A DNA stretch of 64,000 nt from Fodinibacter sp963695175 (lineage in GTDB: Bacteria > Actinomycetota > Actinomycetes > Actinomycetales > Dermatophilaceae): NCBI GenBank assembly GCA_963695175.1, contig CAVOGG010000004.1:1178001-1242000 (forward strand), in the 5' to 3' direction. Each line of letters begins with the position of its first letter. Position 1 is the first letter of the stretch. Position numbers and translations under genes: made by a program. This document shows, one piece after another, positions 48,965 through 58,471 of this stretch. The notes beneath the pieces were generated by a model that was given only the letters and a program-made list of their open reading frames with translations, was not told where the DNA came from and ran no database searches.

Positions 48965-50706
48965 CGCAGACCCGCCACGGGGTCGGCTGCCTCGGCGCGC
49001 AGCGGCTCGGCCGCACCGGAGGTCTCGTCGGAGCGGTCGACACCCTCGACGAGGGCGAAGGGCATGTCGAGCTCGGCGCTCGCGACCATCCCGGCCACCG
49101 TGCGGAGCAGCTCGCGGCTCGCGCGCCCCGCGGACACCAGCGGCACGATGCGGGAGGTCCAGGTCGTGAAGGTGTCGATGTCCAGGCCGGGGTCCATCTC
49201 GACGAGGACCAGCGCGACGTCCGCGTTCTCCCACTCGGCCCGCAGGAGGTCGCCGAGCATGTCAGGGGGTGCGGGGTGTCGCCGCGCCGGCTTGCGCGGA
49301 CCGCGGAACAGGGGTGCATCACCCGGTGGGCGCAGGACCACCGGGTGATGCGCGACATCCCCCGTGCCGGCCACCGGAGCCGGATCGGCCACTGGCGCCC
49401 GCCCGCCCTGCCGGTGCCGGGCCGCCGCCTCCAGCGAGCCACGTTCGGTGAGGTCGACGAGGACGACCCGGCTGCCCTGCTGCGCCCGCCGGTCCGCCAC
49501 GGCGAGGAGCACCCGGGATGCCGTCTCGGTGTCGTCGATCGCGGCCAGCGCGAGGGTCGTCGGGCCCGTCGCCTGACGCGCCCGGCGCCGGCCCTCCCGG
49601 GGTTTGCGACCGGCGTCCGACCGCGAAGGGGTGCGGCCGGGCAGCGCCGAGTCCAGTGCGCGGACGAGCGCCTCGAGGTCGCGCTCCGCCCGGTTCCGGG
49701 GGGCACGTCCGTACCGTCCGCGGGTCAGCCCGGAGAGCAGGTGGGCCATCCGCGTGCGCAGCCAGCGGCCGGCCCGGGCGACCGGTCCGGGGGCCCGAAG
49801 GGGGCCGACCCCCACCCGCACCGGCACACCGAGCGCGTCCGCGATGTCACGGCGACGGCGGAGGCGGTCGGAGGTGAGCGCCCGGAAGAGCACCACGCCG
49901 ACGGTCAGGGTGCCGAGCAGCAGGGCACCGGAGGCGCCGTACAGGACCACGGCGCGCTTGGACACGCGCGTGTTCGCGTAGGGCTCGTCGATGACATGGG
50001 TCGCGGTGACCGCGGACTCGGTCTGGAGCCTGGCGTCCTCGATCGCCTGCTGCATCGAGGAGATCTGGGACCCGAGCTGGGCTCGCTGGCTCAGGATGTC
50101 GCTCGCGGCCACCTGGGCCGCCAACGACGAGCCCCGCAGCTTCTCGTAGTCCTTGGTCAGCGCGTCGACGCGGGCCTGCAGGTCGCTGATCCGCTTCTGG
50201 TAACCCGACACGATCCCCTCCGAGATCGAGCGGAGCTGCTCGCCGCGGAAGGCCAGGAAGGTGTCGACGATCGCGCTGGAGCGGGTCATCGCCGCGGGGT
50301 CGTCGGGCGCGGTCACCGTGAGCTCGAGGAGCTGGTCGGTGAGGGCGTCGGCCGTCATGGACCCGTGCAGGGAGTCGGGAGTGGCGTTCGGCAGGCGCAG
50401 CCGGGTGATGACGTCGGTGGCGACCGCGCGGGTCATCAGCAGGCTCACGTCGGTCGACATCGCTGACGGGTCGTCGGCGTTGGGGTGCACGAGCAGGAGG
50501 GTCGTCCTCGCCGACGCCGGGTGGGGCAGTGCCGCGAGGGCGAGCATCCCGACCAGCCCACCCAGGAGCACCGCGCCGACGCACCAGCGCCACGCCCGGC
50601 GGAGGGCATCGCGGATGGTTCGCCACGTGACCACCAGGGGCTGCGGGGTACCGGTGAGCTCGGGGTCGCCGTCCTCGTCGTCGATGCGCCAGCTGAAGTC
50701 CGTCAT
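48961..50706 (-). CDS. Chain-length co-polymerase (Wzz-like) with degenerate kinase-like domain
   Basis: The 581-residue protein has two transmembrane helices, at about residues 40-60 and 255-280, bracketing an extracytoplasmic region with a coiled coil (SGYQKRISDLQARVDALTKD). This is the Wzz/CpsC topology controlling polymer length. The C-terminal cytoplasmic part has strands like those of CpsD/Wzc tyrosine kinases (RVVLVDLTERGS, VALVLVEMDPGLD). It lacks any Walker A loop (LALAAIDDTETAS stands in its place) and has no Tyr cluster. It is therefore a probable pseudo-kinase, and it is followed closely by a second similar protein. Confidence 0.72.
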   Translation of the reverse strand: MTDFSWRIDDEDGDPELTGTPQPLVVTWRTIRDALRRAWRWCVGAVLLGGLVGMLALAALPHPASARTTLLLVHPNADDPSAMSTDVSLLMTRAVATDVITRLRLPNATPDSLHGSMTADALTDQLLELTVTAPDDPAAMTRSSAIVDTFLAFRGEQLRSISEGIVSGYQKRISDLQARVDALTKDYEKLRGSSLAAQVAASDILSQRAQLGSQISSMQQAIEDARLQTESAVTATHVIDEPYANTRVSKRAVVLYGASGALLLGTLTVGVVLFRALTSDRLRRRRDIADALGVPVRVGVGPLRAPGPVARAGRWLRTRMAHLLSGLTRGRYGRAPRNRAERDLEALVRALDSALPGRTPSRSDAGRKPREGRRRARQATGPTTLALAAIDDTETASRVLLAVADRRAQQGSRVVLVDLTERGSLEAAARHRQGGRAPVADPAPVAGTGDVAHHPVVLRPPGDAPLFRGPRKPARRHPAPPDMLGDLLRAEWENADVALVLVEMDPGLDIDTFTTWTSRIVPLVSAGRASRELLRTVAGMVASAELDMPFALVEGVDRSDETSGAAEPLRAEAADPVAGLR

Positions 50707-52310
50707 CTCCCGCTTCCCCCCTGCGTCCGGTTTCGCTTCGGGGCGGAGCGGGCCGGTGGGCGGCCGATCACCGGGGTGCTCAGCACCGTGGGCGCCGCCG
50801 GGCCGGAGCTCGGACGATCACGGGGCACGAGGCGGCCGGAGGTCCGGTCGAGCGGGTCGGGGTTGGTGACGACCAGGCCGTCGATGACCAGCCCGGCCCG
50901 GTCCGCCGCCACGACCGCGTCGGCCAGCGCCACCCGGGTCGAGGACGCCGCGCTCACGGCGAGCAGTGCCACGGCTCCGGCACTCAGCCGGGAGTCCGGC
51001 TCGGGGTCGTCGCTGTCCAGCACCGCCAGCTGCACCATGAGCTCGCCCTCCGCCGGGGCGTCGAGCCGGGTCGTGACGGACAGCGCGGGCCGCGGGTCCG
51101 ACTCCTCGGCGACGCGGCTGCAGGCGGCCCACAGGGCGTTGGCCGACTCGTGCGGCTGGGCGGCGACGAGCTGCGTGGTGGTGCCCATCGAGGCGGCGAA
51201 CGAGGCGAGCTGTGGCCCGGCGGCCAGCGCGCCGGCATCGTTCGACAGGTTGAACACGACGACCACGAGCGGTGCACCGTCGCCCACGGCCCCGCTCCCG
51301 GACCGGCCCGGCGTGGGAGCGACGGCGCGGAGCAGCTGGCGCAGTGCCCACCCGTCGACGTTCGCCGGTGCGTACCCCTCGAGCAGCTCCACCCAGCCCT
51401 TGGCGGTGCGTGCCGGTCGCGTGCGGAAGGACGCCAGCACCGGGATGCCCACCGCGTCGGCGATCTCGTCACGGGAACGCAGCTTGGGGTCGCGGCGGTT
51501 CGTCAGGGCTAGGAAGAGGGCCGTCACCGCGAAGAACAGCGTGGCGCCGCCCGCGACGAAGGTCATGGCGCGGGTCACGAACTCCGACTGCTGGCCGGGG
51601 GACGCTCCCTGGATGACGCTGGCGCCGGCAGCGACCTGGCCACCGTCGGCCTCGTCGCCGGCCAGCTGCTTCTGGACGTTGTCGATCTCGAGGACCGTCT
51701 GGCCCTGGGATGCCGTGAGGGCCGCGATCGCCGACGCGTCCGCCCGCCCCGCCGTCGACCCGGCGGGCTCGCCGACCAGCCGCGCCGAGGTCCTGCGGAT
51801 CTGCGCGTTCAGGGCGTCGAGGCTGCCCTTGAGGGTGTCGAGGCGGCCCTGGAGTGTCTCGCGCCTGGTCCGGCTCAGCTCGTTCGCGGACTGCTCGAGG
51901 TAGTCGACGAACGACTGCGCGGAGGCCGCGGACAGCAGCTCGGCCGCGTCGCTGGTCGTACCGCGGGCGGTGAACCGCAGGATCGACGAGGTGGGCGCCT
52001 CGACCGTGACCCGGTCCTGGGCCCCCTGGGTCGAGAGGTTCGGCGTGACCGCGAGTCCCGCGCGGCCCAGCACGTCGGCGCTCTGCGCGATGAGGACCTG
52101 CGTCTCCGCGTCGTAGCCGCCGGTGCGACCGGAGCCGGCCTGGGTCGCGGTCGGGAGGAGGACCACGCTGGTGCTCGCGTAGGGGGACGGCAGCACGTAG
52201 AGCAGGCCCGCGCCCGCGACGGCACCGAAGAGCGCAGCGGCGGCGAGCGACCCGCGCCTGCGGCGCAGCACGGCCCAGGTCGAACGGAGGTCGACTCCCT
52301 GCTCGCTCAC
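50703..52310 (-). CDS. Chain-length co-polymerase (Wzz-like) with degenerate kinase-like domain
   Basis: The 535-residue protein has helices at about residues 20-40 (GSLAAAALFGAVAGAGLLYV) and 248-272, with a coiled-coil periplasmic-side domain (ETLQGRLDTLKGSLDALNAQ). DAVGIPVLASFRTRP follows the second helix as in CpsC/Wzc. The C-terminal domain keeps the MinD-like fold pattern (LVVVVFNLSNDAGAL, ALADAVVAADRAGLVIDGLV), but the P-loop lysine and Tyr tail are absent. It is only weakly similar to the next gene product; the two may work as a pair. GTG 52310 follows GGTGGAGAC, and its stop overlaps the downstream ATG as ATGA. Confidence 0.72.
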   Translation of the reverse strand: MSEQGVDLRSTWAVLRRRRGSLAAAALFGAVAGAGLLYVLPSPYASTSVVLLPTATQAGSGRTGGYDAETQVLIAQSADVLGRAGLAVTPNLSTQGAQDRVTVEAPTSSILRFTARGTTSDAAELLSAASAQSFVDYLEQSANELSRTRRETLQGRLDTLKGSLDALNAQIRRTSARLVGEPAGSTAGRADASAIAALTASQGQTVLEIDNVQKQLAGDEADGGQVAAGASVIQGASPGQQSEFVTRAMTFVAGGATLFFAVTALFLALTNRRDPKLRSRDEIADAVGIPVLASFRTRPARTAKGWVELLEGYAPANVDGWALRQLLRAVAPTPGRSGSGAVGDGAPLVVVVFNLSNDAGALAAGPQLASFAASMGTTTQLVAAQPHESANALWAACSRVAEESDPRPALSVTTRLDAPAEGELMVQLAVLDSDDPEPDSRLSAGAVALLAVSAASSTRVALADAVVAADRAGLVIDGLVVTNPDPLDRTSGRLVPRDRPSSGPAAPTVLSTPVIGRPPARSAPKRNRTQGGSGR

Positions 52311-52322
52311 GTCTCCACCCCC

Positions 52323-54380
52323 TCAGTCCCGGTCGCCCAGTGCGATGCCGACGGGCTCCGGCTCGGTGCGGTGGGGTCGGGGGTGGGTGCGGGGGAGGTC
52401 GAGCACGGTTCGCAGGGTGAGCGTGCCGGTGAAGCTGCCCTCCCCGACGAGGCTCGTCGTCGGCACTCGGCTGCCGAACCGCGGCGAGTACCAGCCCAGG
52501 GGTGGGTCGGTCTCCCCCCGGTGCGCGGACCACTCCAGCGCGTACGGCAGCCGGAGGTGCCCGTGCTGGAGCTCGCCGTTCCGCCCGACCCAGCTCAGCT
52601 CGGCCACGCCGTCGAGCAGCTCGGCCGTGACGTCCGGGCCGAGGTGCCACGACATCCGCTGTCGGTGCTCACGACTGCCCGTCAGGGTGTCGGTGACGAT
52701 GAGGCGCGGCACGGTGCCGTCGAGCAGGACCTCGCGGTCGTGGCAGAGCGCCGCGTCGAGGCGCGCGTAGGCCGTGTGGTGGGCCGCCCAGACCTGGGCC
52801 CCGTCGGGGCCGGGGTCGACGCCGTCGACGACGGCATCCGCGTGCTCGGCCCACATGAACGGACCTGCCTCGCGCGCCTGGTCCTCGCCGTCGACCTCGA
52901 TGGTGTTGTGCCCGCGCGTGGAGCGGAAGTAGCTCCGCCACTCGGGCTCCCCGTGGTAGCAGTACGTGCCCGGGTCGACGAAGAGGTCGACGCCGTCGTG
53001 CCGGACCTCGATCGACAACGCATCCGCGTGACCGTGGGCAGCGATCGAGAGGAACCCGTGGGGGCCGCCGTCGCAACGGCACCAGATCTCGGGCCCGTCG
53101 GTCGGTGACGTGCGCAGGACGTGGAGCCCGGCATCCTCGAACGCCGCGGGGGCCACCCCGGGCCGCTCGGCCACCACGCTTGCCGGCGCGACCGCACCCA
53201 GCAGGGTGCTCATGACCCCCGGGGAGACGGGCGGCCACCACTCGCAGGCGCCGAGGACGCCTGCGCCACAGGCCAGCAGGACCCCCCACGGGTCGTCGTC
53301 GGGGTCGTCGAGCAGGAGCGCGCGCCCCTCGTCGCCGTCGCCCTGACGCGGGGCGCGGCCGGTGGAGTCGAGGAGGGCGGCGGCGGCGTCGAGGGAGCGC
53401 ACGAGGAGCGACCTGGTCGCGTCGTCCAGCGGGTGCCCCGCGGCCTCGGCCTCGACGAGGGCGACCAGCCCGAGCTCGGTCACGAACCGGTGGTAGTCGG
53501 TGGCGAGCTCGCGGTTGATGCCGCTGGGGAAGGTGTTGGCGGCCAGCGCGCGCTCCAGGTCACGGGTCGCCTCCCGCCGCCAGCCCTCGCTCTCCGCGAA
53601 CCACGGAAAGGCACAGGCCGCCGCCAGCCGGCCGACCGCTTCGGCGATGGCGTGGTTGTTCGCGGACGACCCCCGGCTGCGGAACGCCGCCAGGTGCTCC
53701 TGGTGCCAGTGCAGCTGGGCGAGTGCCTGGGGGTTGTCCTCGAAGAGGTCGGCGACCCCCGGCCAGTCGTCGAGCAAGCGCCTGATCCACACCCAGCTCG
53801 TCAGCCGCACCCCGAGCTCGATCCCGCTCGTCCAGTGGATGCCGGACAGGAACGGGTTCGCACCCCACCACGAGCGAAGCTGGGCCGCAACGACATCGGC
53901 GTAGCGGGTGTCGTCCGTGAGCCACCACGCCGCTGCGAGCACGGTGAGGTGGTGGTGGCGGGAGAGCTCCCACACCGACTTCACGTTCCCCGTGACCGAC
54001 TCGTCGCGGTGGTCGATGCGGAACGCCAGCGCGGCGTCCGGAGCCCGCGTGCCCGTCACGGGGTCACGGAACCAGTCAGGGTCCAGGACGTCGGGCCGCG
54101 GCGTGCCGAGCACCTCCCAGTCGCCGGCGAGCAGGCGGTCGGCGGCGGCGACGAGCCGACGCGCGGCCGCGGGCGCGATGAGCACCCGGGCCGCGCGCGC
54201 GACCGGGCTGGCGATCGCCCGGCGGGGGTGCAGGGCCCCCACTGGGATCCACGCGTCACCCGGTCGTACCTGGCGCTCGGCCCAGCGCACCTGTCGCAGC
54301 TGGTCGCCGACGCGCGTGATGACCTCCTCCGGGGTCATCCGGCGGAGTCGATGCACGTACCACTGGGTCGACCGGCTCAC
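52323..54380 (-). CDS. Heparinase II/III-family polysaccharide lyase-like protein
   Basis: The 685-residue protein has an N-terminal alpha/alpha-toroid region (about 60-360), with SGIHWTSGIELGVRLTSWVW and SSANNHAIAEAVGRLAAA. A beta-sandwich domain follows (about 375-650), with LSIAAHGHADALSIEV, FVDPGTYCYHGEPEWRSYF and RGHNTIEVDGEDQ. Family members cleave uronic-acid polymers by beta-elimination. No signal peptide is visible, so it may act inside the cell on lipid-linked material or use another route. The start is GTG 54380, which overlaps the oxidoreductase stop as GTGA. This gene type recurs in exopolysaccharide loci with AsnB-like partners. Confidence 0.85.
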   Translation of the reverse strand: MSRSTQWYVHRLRRMTPEEVITRVGDQLRQVRWAERQVRPGDAWIPVGALHPRRAIASPVARAARVLIAPAAARRLVAAADRLLAGDWEVLGTPRPDVLDPDWFRDPVTGTRAPDAALAFRIDHRDESVTGNVKSVWELSRHHHLTVLAAAWWLTDDTRYADVVAAQLRSWWGANPFLSGIHWTSGIELGVRLTSWVWIRRLLDDWPGVADLFEDNPQALAQLHWHQEHLAAFRSRGSSANNHAIAEAVGRLAAACAFPWFAESEGWRREATRDLERALAANTFPSGINRELATDYHRFVTELGLVALVEAEAAGHPLDDATRSLLVRSLDAAAALLDSTGRAPRQGDGDEGRALLLDDPDDDPWGVLLACGAGVLGACEWWPPVSPGVMSTLLGAVAPASVVAERPGVAPAAFEDAGLHVLRTSPTDGPEIWCRCDGGPHGFLSIAAHGHADALSIEVRHDGVDLFVDPGTYCYHGEPEWRSYFRSTRGHNTIEVDGEDQAREAGPFMWAEHADAVVDGVDPGPDGAQVWAAHHTAYARLDAALCHDREVLLDGTVPRLIVTDTLTGSREHRQRMSWHLGPDVTAELLDGVAELSWVGRNGELQHGHLRLPYALEWSAHRGETDPPLGWYSPRFGSRVPTTSLVGEGSFTGTLTLRTVLDLPRTHPRPHRTEPEPVGIALGDRD

Positions 54381-56563
54381 GGGGTCACCGGCCCGCCCGA
54401 GACGAGGCTCTCGCCCACCGCGATGGTCGCGCGGGTGGTGGCGACGAGCGAGTCGAGACCGATCGGCATCACCGCACCGAGCCGTACCGCCTCGAGGAAG
54501 CTGGCCAGCTCCGCGCGCTGGCCCTTGTCCTGACCGGTCAGGGAGGAGCGCTTGGTGTGGCGGCCACCTCGGGTCCACACGGTGGCCCGGGCGAAGTTGT
54601 CGAGCCGGGCGTTCCGGCCGCCTCCGGACACGTCGAGGGTCTCCTTGGGCACCCGCCGGTCCCCGTCGGTGGAGTAGGTGACCGTCGCCAACGAGCCGTC
54701 GTCGAAGCGCAGCGTGGCGTGCAGGCTGGATCCGCCGGGGGTCCCGACCGCGGTCACCTCGACCGGGGGGTGCCCGACCCACCAGCTGAGGGTGTCGATG
54801 AAGTGGCCGCCCTCACCGAGGAACCGCGAGCCCTCGAGCTGCTCGTCGAGGTACCAGCTGCCGGCCGCCACCGGACCGGCGTTGACGAGGTACCGCGCGC
54901 TCATCGGGGTGCCGGTCACTCCGAAGCGCTCCCGCAGGCCGGCGAGGAGCGGTGCGAAGCGACGGTTGAAGCCCACCATGATCCGGTCGTTGCCGGTGCG
55001 CTCGACGACGTCGAGGATGCCGTCGACCTCCGCGCGAGTGAGGGCGAGGGGTTTCTCGACGAACACGGCCTTGCCGTGCTCGAGGGCTCGGCAGACGAAG
55101 CCGGCGTGCGAGTGGTGACGGGTGACGACGAAGACGGCGTCGACCGAGGGGTCGGACAGCACGGCGTCGGCGTCGGTGGTCGTCGACTCGAAGCCGAAGG
55201 TGCGCTGGGCGTTGAGCGCCGACAGCGACCGGGTCGTGGCGACCGGGCCCAACGTGACGCCCGGGTGCTTCGCGAGGTGCGGGAGGAGCATGGAGGTGGC
55301 GTAGCTGCCGGCGCCGATGAAGCCGACCCGGATCGTGGGCGTCGTCGGGCGGGTCGGCCCACGGGGGGCCGAGGGTGCGGGCGCCCCACCCGGTCGGACG
55401 GAGCGGTGGCCGGAGCCGTCGACGGCCTCCACCCGGGGGTACTCGAAGAGGAAGCCGACACCGAGCAGGCCACCGGTGCGCAGCTGCTCGTACACCTCGG
55501 CCGCGTCGGCGATGGGGCGGATCCCCGACACGAGGCTGTCGACCTCGAGCGAACAGTCGGCGAGGAGGTCGAGGAAGCAGCCGAGGTTGCGCCGCTCCGT
55601 CCACCGCACGTACCCGGCCGGGTAGTCCACACCGTCGAGCTCGTACCGGTCGTCATACCGGCCGGGTCCGTAGGAGCGCGAGAAGCGGACGTCCAGCTCC
55701 TTCTCGTAGTAGGCGTTCCACGGCAGGTCCAGCCGGGTCTTGCCGATGTCGACGACGCGGGCACGGTCGCGGGCCAGGCGCGCGGCGAGCTCGACCGGTC
55801 CGTTGGTGGATCCACCGGCAGCGAGGAAGACGTGGTCGGCGCCGAGACCACCGGTCGCGATGCGGACCACCTGCTCGATGTAGGCCGCGCCCTCGTCGCC
55901 CGGCCCGGCGCAGCCCAGGGCACCGGCCTGCTCGGCGAGCCGGCAGCGTTCCTCGACGGTGTCGATGCCCACGACCCGCACCCCGGCGGCGATGAGCAGC
56001 CGCACGACGAGCTGACCGACCAGCCCGAGGCCGATCACGCAGGCCATCTCGCCGAGCTGGGGCTCAGCCCGGCGCACGCCCTGCATCGCGATGGCGCCGA
56101 CCGTGGCGAACGCGGCGTGCTGCGGGGCGACGTTCCCGGGCACCGGCACGCACAGGTTGACGGGTACCCAGTTGACCTCGGCGTGCACGGCGAAGTCGTT
56201 CCCCGCCGCGGCGACGAGGTCGCCGACCGCGAACTCCTCCGCACCGACCCCGACCTCGATGACCACGCCGGACAGCGAGTACCCCAACGGGGTGTAGCTG
56301 TCGAGCTTGGCCACGGCCTTCTGGTACGTCGCGACGGGCCCCTGCTGGGCCATCGAGTCGAGCACCTTTCTGACCTGGTCCGGCCGCGCCCGCGCCTTGC
56401 CGACGAGTGAGAGGCGCGCCTCGGTGACCTTCATCAGCTCCGTACCGGTGGAGATCAGGGAGAACAGTGAGCGCACGAGAACGCCCCCCGGGCGGCACGC
56501 CGGCTCGGGCACGTCGAGCACGACGAGCTCGCCCGACCGGTAGTTCTGCGCCACCTGCTTCAT
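54377..56563 (-). CDS. Two-domain oxidoreductase: zinc-alcohol-dehydrogenase-like plus Gfo/Idh/MocA
   Basis: The 728-residue protein is a natural fusion. Residues about 1-360 resemble medium-chain dehydrogenases (GYSLSGVVIEVGVGAEEFAVGD in two overlapping parts, VIGLGLVGQLVVRLLIAAG). Residues about 390-728 are a Gfo/Idh/MocA domain (VGFIGAGSYATSMLLPHL, FVEKPLALTRAEVDGILD, FNRRFAPLLAGLRERFG). This bi-domain type occurs next to heparinase II/III genes in exopolysaccharide loci and probably oxidises and re-reduces a sugar, perhaps inverting a centre. The ADH half lacks an obvious structural-zinc Cys cluster. ATG 56563 overlaps the amidotransferase stop as ATGA. Confidence 0.85.
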   Translation of the reverse strand: MKQVAQNYRSGELVVLDVPEPACRPGGVLVRSLFSLISTGTELMKVTEARLSLVGKARARPDQVRKVLDSMAQQGPVATYQKAVAKLDSYTPLGYSLSGVVIEVGVGAEEFAVGDLVAAAGNDFAVHAEVNWVPVNLCVPVPGNVAPQHAAFATVGAIAMQGVRRAEPQLGEMACVIGLGLVGQLVVRLLIAAGVRVVGIDTVEERCRLAEQAGALGCAGPGDEGAAYIEQVVRIATGGLGADHVFLAAGGSTNGPVELAARLARDRARVVDIGKTRLDLPWNAYYEKELDVRFSRSYGPGRYDDRYELDGVDYPAGYVRWTERRNLGCFLDLLADCSLEVDSLVSGIRPIADAAEVYEQLRTGGLLGVGFLFEYPRVEAVDGSGHRSVRPGGAPAPSAPRGPTRPTTPTIRVGFIGAGSYATSMLLPHLAKHPGVTLGPVATTRSLSALNAQRTFGFESTTTDADAVLSDPSVDAVFVVTRHHSHAGFVCRALEHGKAVFVEKPLALTRAEVDGILDVVERTGNDRIMVGFNRRFAPLLAGLRERFGVTGTPMSARYLVNAGPVAAGSWYLDEQLEGSRFLGEGGHFIDTLSWWVGHPPVEVTAVGTPGGSSLHATLRFDDGSLATVTYSTDGDRRVPKETLDVSGGGRNARLDNFARATVWTRGGRHTKRSSLTGQDKGQRAELASFLEAVRLGAVMPIGLDSLVATTRATIAVGESLVSGGPVTP

Positions 56564-58470
56564 GGCGCCCCCACCCCCGCGGCCCGCGCGTTGCGGTACC
56601 AGAGCTCCAGGCTCAGCAGCTGCCACACCTGCTTGGCCTCGTCGCGCCGCCCGCTGCGCTGGTCGTCGACGAGCCGCTGAAGGGGAGCTGCCCGGAGGAA
56701 GCCGCTGCCCACGAGGTCCCCGCGGAGCAGCACGTCGTCGACGAGCTCCCGGAGGTCGTTGGTCACCCAGGCCCGCAGTGGCGCACCGAAGCTCGCCTTG
56801 GGGCGGTCGATGATCTCGCGCGGGAGCCAGTCCCGCGCGGCGTCCTTGAGGGCCGCCTTCTGGTGCCGGCCGCGGATCTTCTCCGTGCCGGGCAGCGAGA
56901 ACGCCGCGGACATCACGACCGGGTCGACGAAGGGCACGCGAACCTCCGTGGATGCCGCCATGCTCGCCCGGTCGGTGTAGGTCAGGTTGAGGCCCGGCAT
57001 GAACATCCGGGTGTCCGCCAGGCACATCCGGCTCACGACGTCGTCGAGCCGGTTGTCCTCGTACACCTCGCGGTGTCGCTCGGTCACGATGTCGACCTGG
57101 CCCGCCAGGCCGGCGTCGAGCAGGCCGGCCAGCTCGTCACGGTCGTAGAGGGTGTAGCTGCGCCGGAACGCCTCCTCCTCCGGCAGCTCGCCGAAGGTGA
57201 GGAAGCGCTGTGCCCAGCGGACCGTCCGCAGGCCCCGACCACCGACCGCCACGGGTAGGGCGCGCACGGCAGGGGCGATCGCGGACCGCAGCGTGGCCGG
57301 CATCCGGCGATAGCGCTCGGCCACGAGCATCGCCAGGTGCTTGCGGTAGCCGCCGAAGAGCTCGTCGGCGCCCATGCCCGAGAGCAGCACCTTGACGCCG
57401 GCGTCGCGGGCCGCGTCGCACATGAGCAGGGTGTTGATGGCGGCCGGGTCCCCGATCGGCTCGTCGAGGACGTCGACCATGCGGGGGAGCATCTCGACGA
57501 CGTCGGGGTGGATCTCGATCTCGTGCAGCCGGATCCCGAGGTGGTCGGCGAGGCGCCTGGCGTAGCGCGCGTCGTCGGGCATCGACTCCAGGCGCTGGTC
57601 CTCGGGCCGGAAGGCGATGGTGTACGCCTCGATCGACGGGTCGCTGCGGTGGGCCAGCAGCGTGACGATGCTGGAGTCCAGCCCACCGCTGAGGAACGAC
57701 GCCACGGGGGCGTCGGCGACGAGGTGCGCCCGCACCGATGCCGCGACGACCCCGCGGACGTCCGCCCGGGGTCCGTGCGCCGCGCGGGCGGCCTCGGCCG
57801 CGGTGTCCCAGAACACGCCTCGGCTGACCGAGCCGTCGCGGTGGTACTCGGCCCAGGTGCCCGCGGGGTGGCGGTTCACGCCGCGCAGCGCGTCGAACTC
57901 CTGCGGGAGCCAGTAGTAGAGGGCCGACGCGACCATCGCACCGGGGTCGATGGCGAGCTCGGGACCCACCGCTGCGACGATGGCCTTGAGCTCCGAGGCG
58001 AAGAGGATGCCGTCGCCGCGGGGCATCACGTAGAGGGGCTTGATGCCGAAGGGGTCCCGGGCGAGGGTGAGGCTGCCCGAGCGCTCGTCGTGGATCGCGA
58101 AGGCGTACATCCCGCGAAACCGCCGCAGCGCGCCGGCCCCCCAGGCGCGCCAGGCCTCGAGGACGACCTCGGTGTCGGATGCCGTCGCGAAGCCGGATCC
58201 GAGCGCCTCCAGCTCGTGCCGCAGCTCGCGGTAGTTGTAGAGCTCACCGTTGTAGGTGAGCGTGAGGCCACCCTTGGCGAACGGCTGGTCGGCAGCGCTC
58301 GACAGGTCGATGATCGAGAGCCGGCGGTGGCCCAGCACGACCGCGGTGTCGGGGTCGACCATCTCGACGACGGCACCGGCATCCGGCCCGCGGTGCACGA
58401 GACGGTCGACCATGGCCGTGACGAGCACCTTGCCGTCGGGCTGCTGGTACGCCCCCGCGACCCCGCACAC
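56560..58470 (-). CDS. Asparagine synthase (glutamine-hydrolysing)-like amidotransferase
   Basis: The 636-residue protein begins at GTG 58470, so residue 2 is the catalytic Cys of the glutaminase domain (CGVAGAYQQ), followed by RLVHRGPDAG and GHRRLSIIDLS. The synthetase domain has the PPi loop FLSGGLDSSIVTLLAH (about residue 255) and LSGMGADELFGGYRKH. In a glycan locus it more likely amidates a sugar carboxylate than aspartate, as proposed for AsnB-like proteins of exopolysaccharide and O-antigen clusters. The start one base after the preceding stop and the Cys2 rule exclude the longer frame. Confidence 0.88.
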   Translation of the reverse strand: MCGVAGAYQQPDGKVLVTAMVDRLVHRGPDAGAVVEMVDPDTAVVLGHRRLSIIDLSSAADQPFAKGGLTLTYNGELYNYRELRHELEALGSGFATASDTEVVLEAWRAWGAGALRRFRGMYAFAIHDERSGSLTLARDPFGIKPLYVMPRGDGILFASELKAIVAAVGPELAIDPGAMVASALYYWLPQEFDALRGVNRHPAGTWAEYHRDGSVSRGVFWDTAAEAARAAHGPRADVRGVVAASVRAHLVADAPVASFLSGGLDSSIVTLLAHRSDPSIEAYTIAFRPEDQRLESMPDDARYARRLADHLGIRLHEIEIHPDVVEMLPRMVDVLDEPIGDPAAINTLLMCDAARDAGVKVLLSGMGADELFGGYRKHLAMLVAERYRRMPATLRSAIAPAVRALPVAVGGRGLRTVRWAQRFLTFGELPEEEAFRRSYTLYDRDELAGLLDAGLAGQVDIVTERHREVYEDNRLDDVVSRMCLADTRMFMPGLNLTYTDRASMAASTEVRVPFVDPVVMSAAFSLPGTEKIRGRHQKAALKDAARDWLPREIIDRPKASFGAPLRAWVTNDLRELVDDVLLRGDLVGSGFLRAAPLQRLVDDQRSGRRDEAKQVWQLLSLELWYRNARAAGVGAP

Positions 58471-58471
58471 G

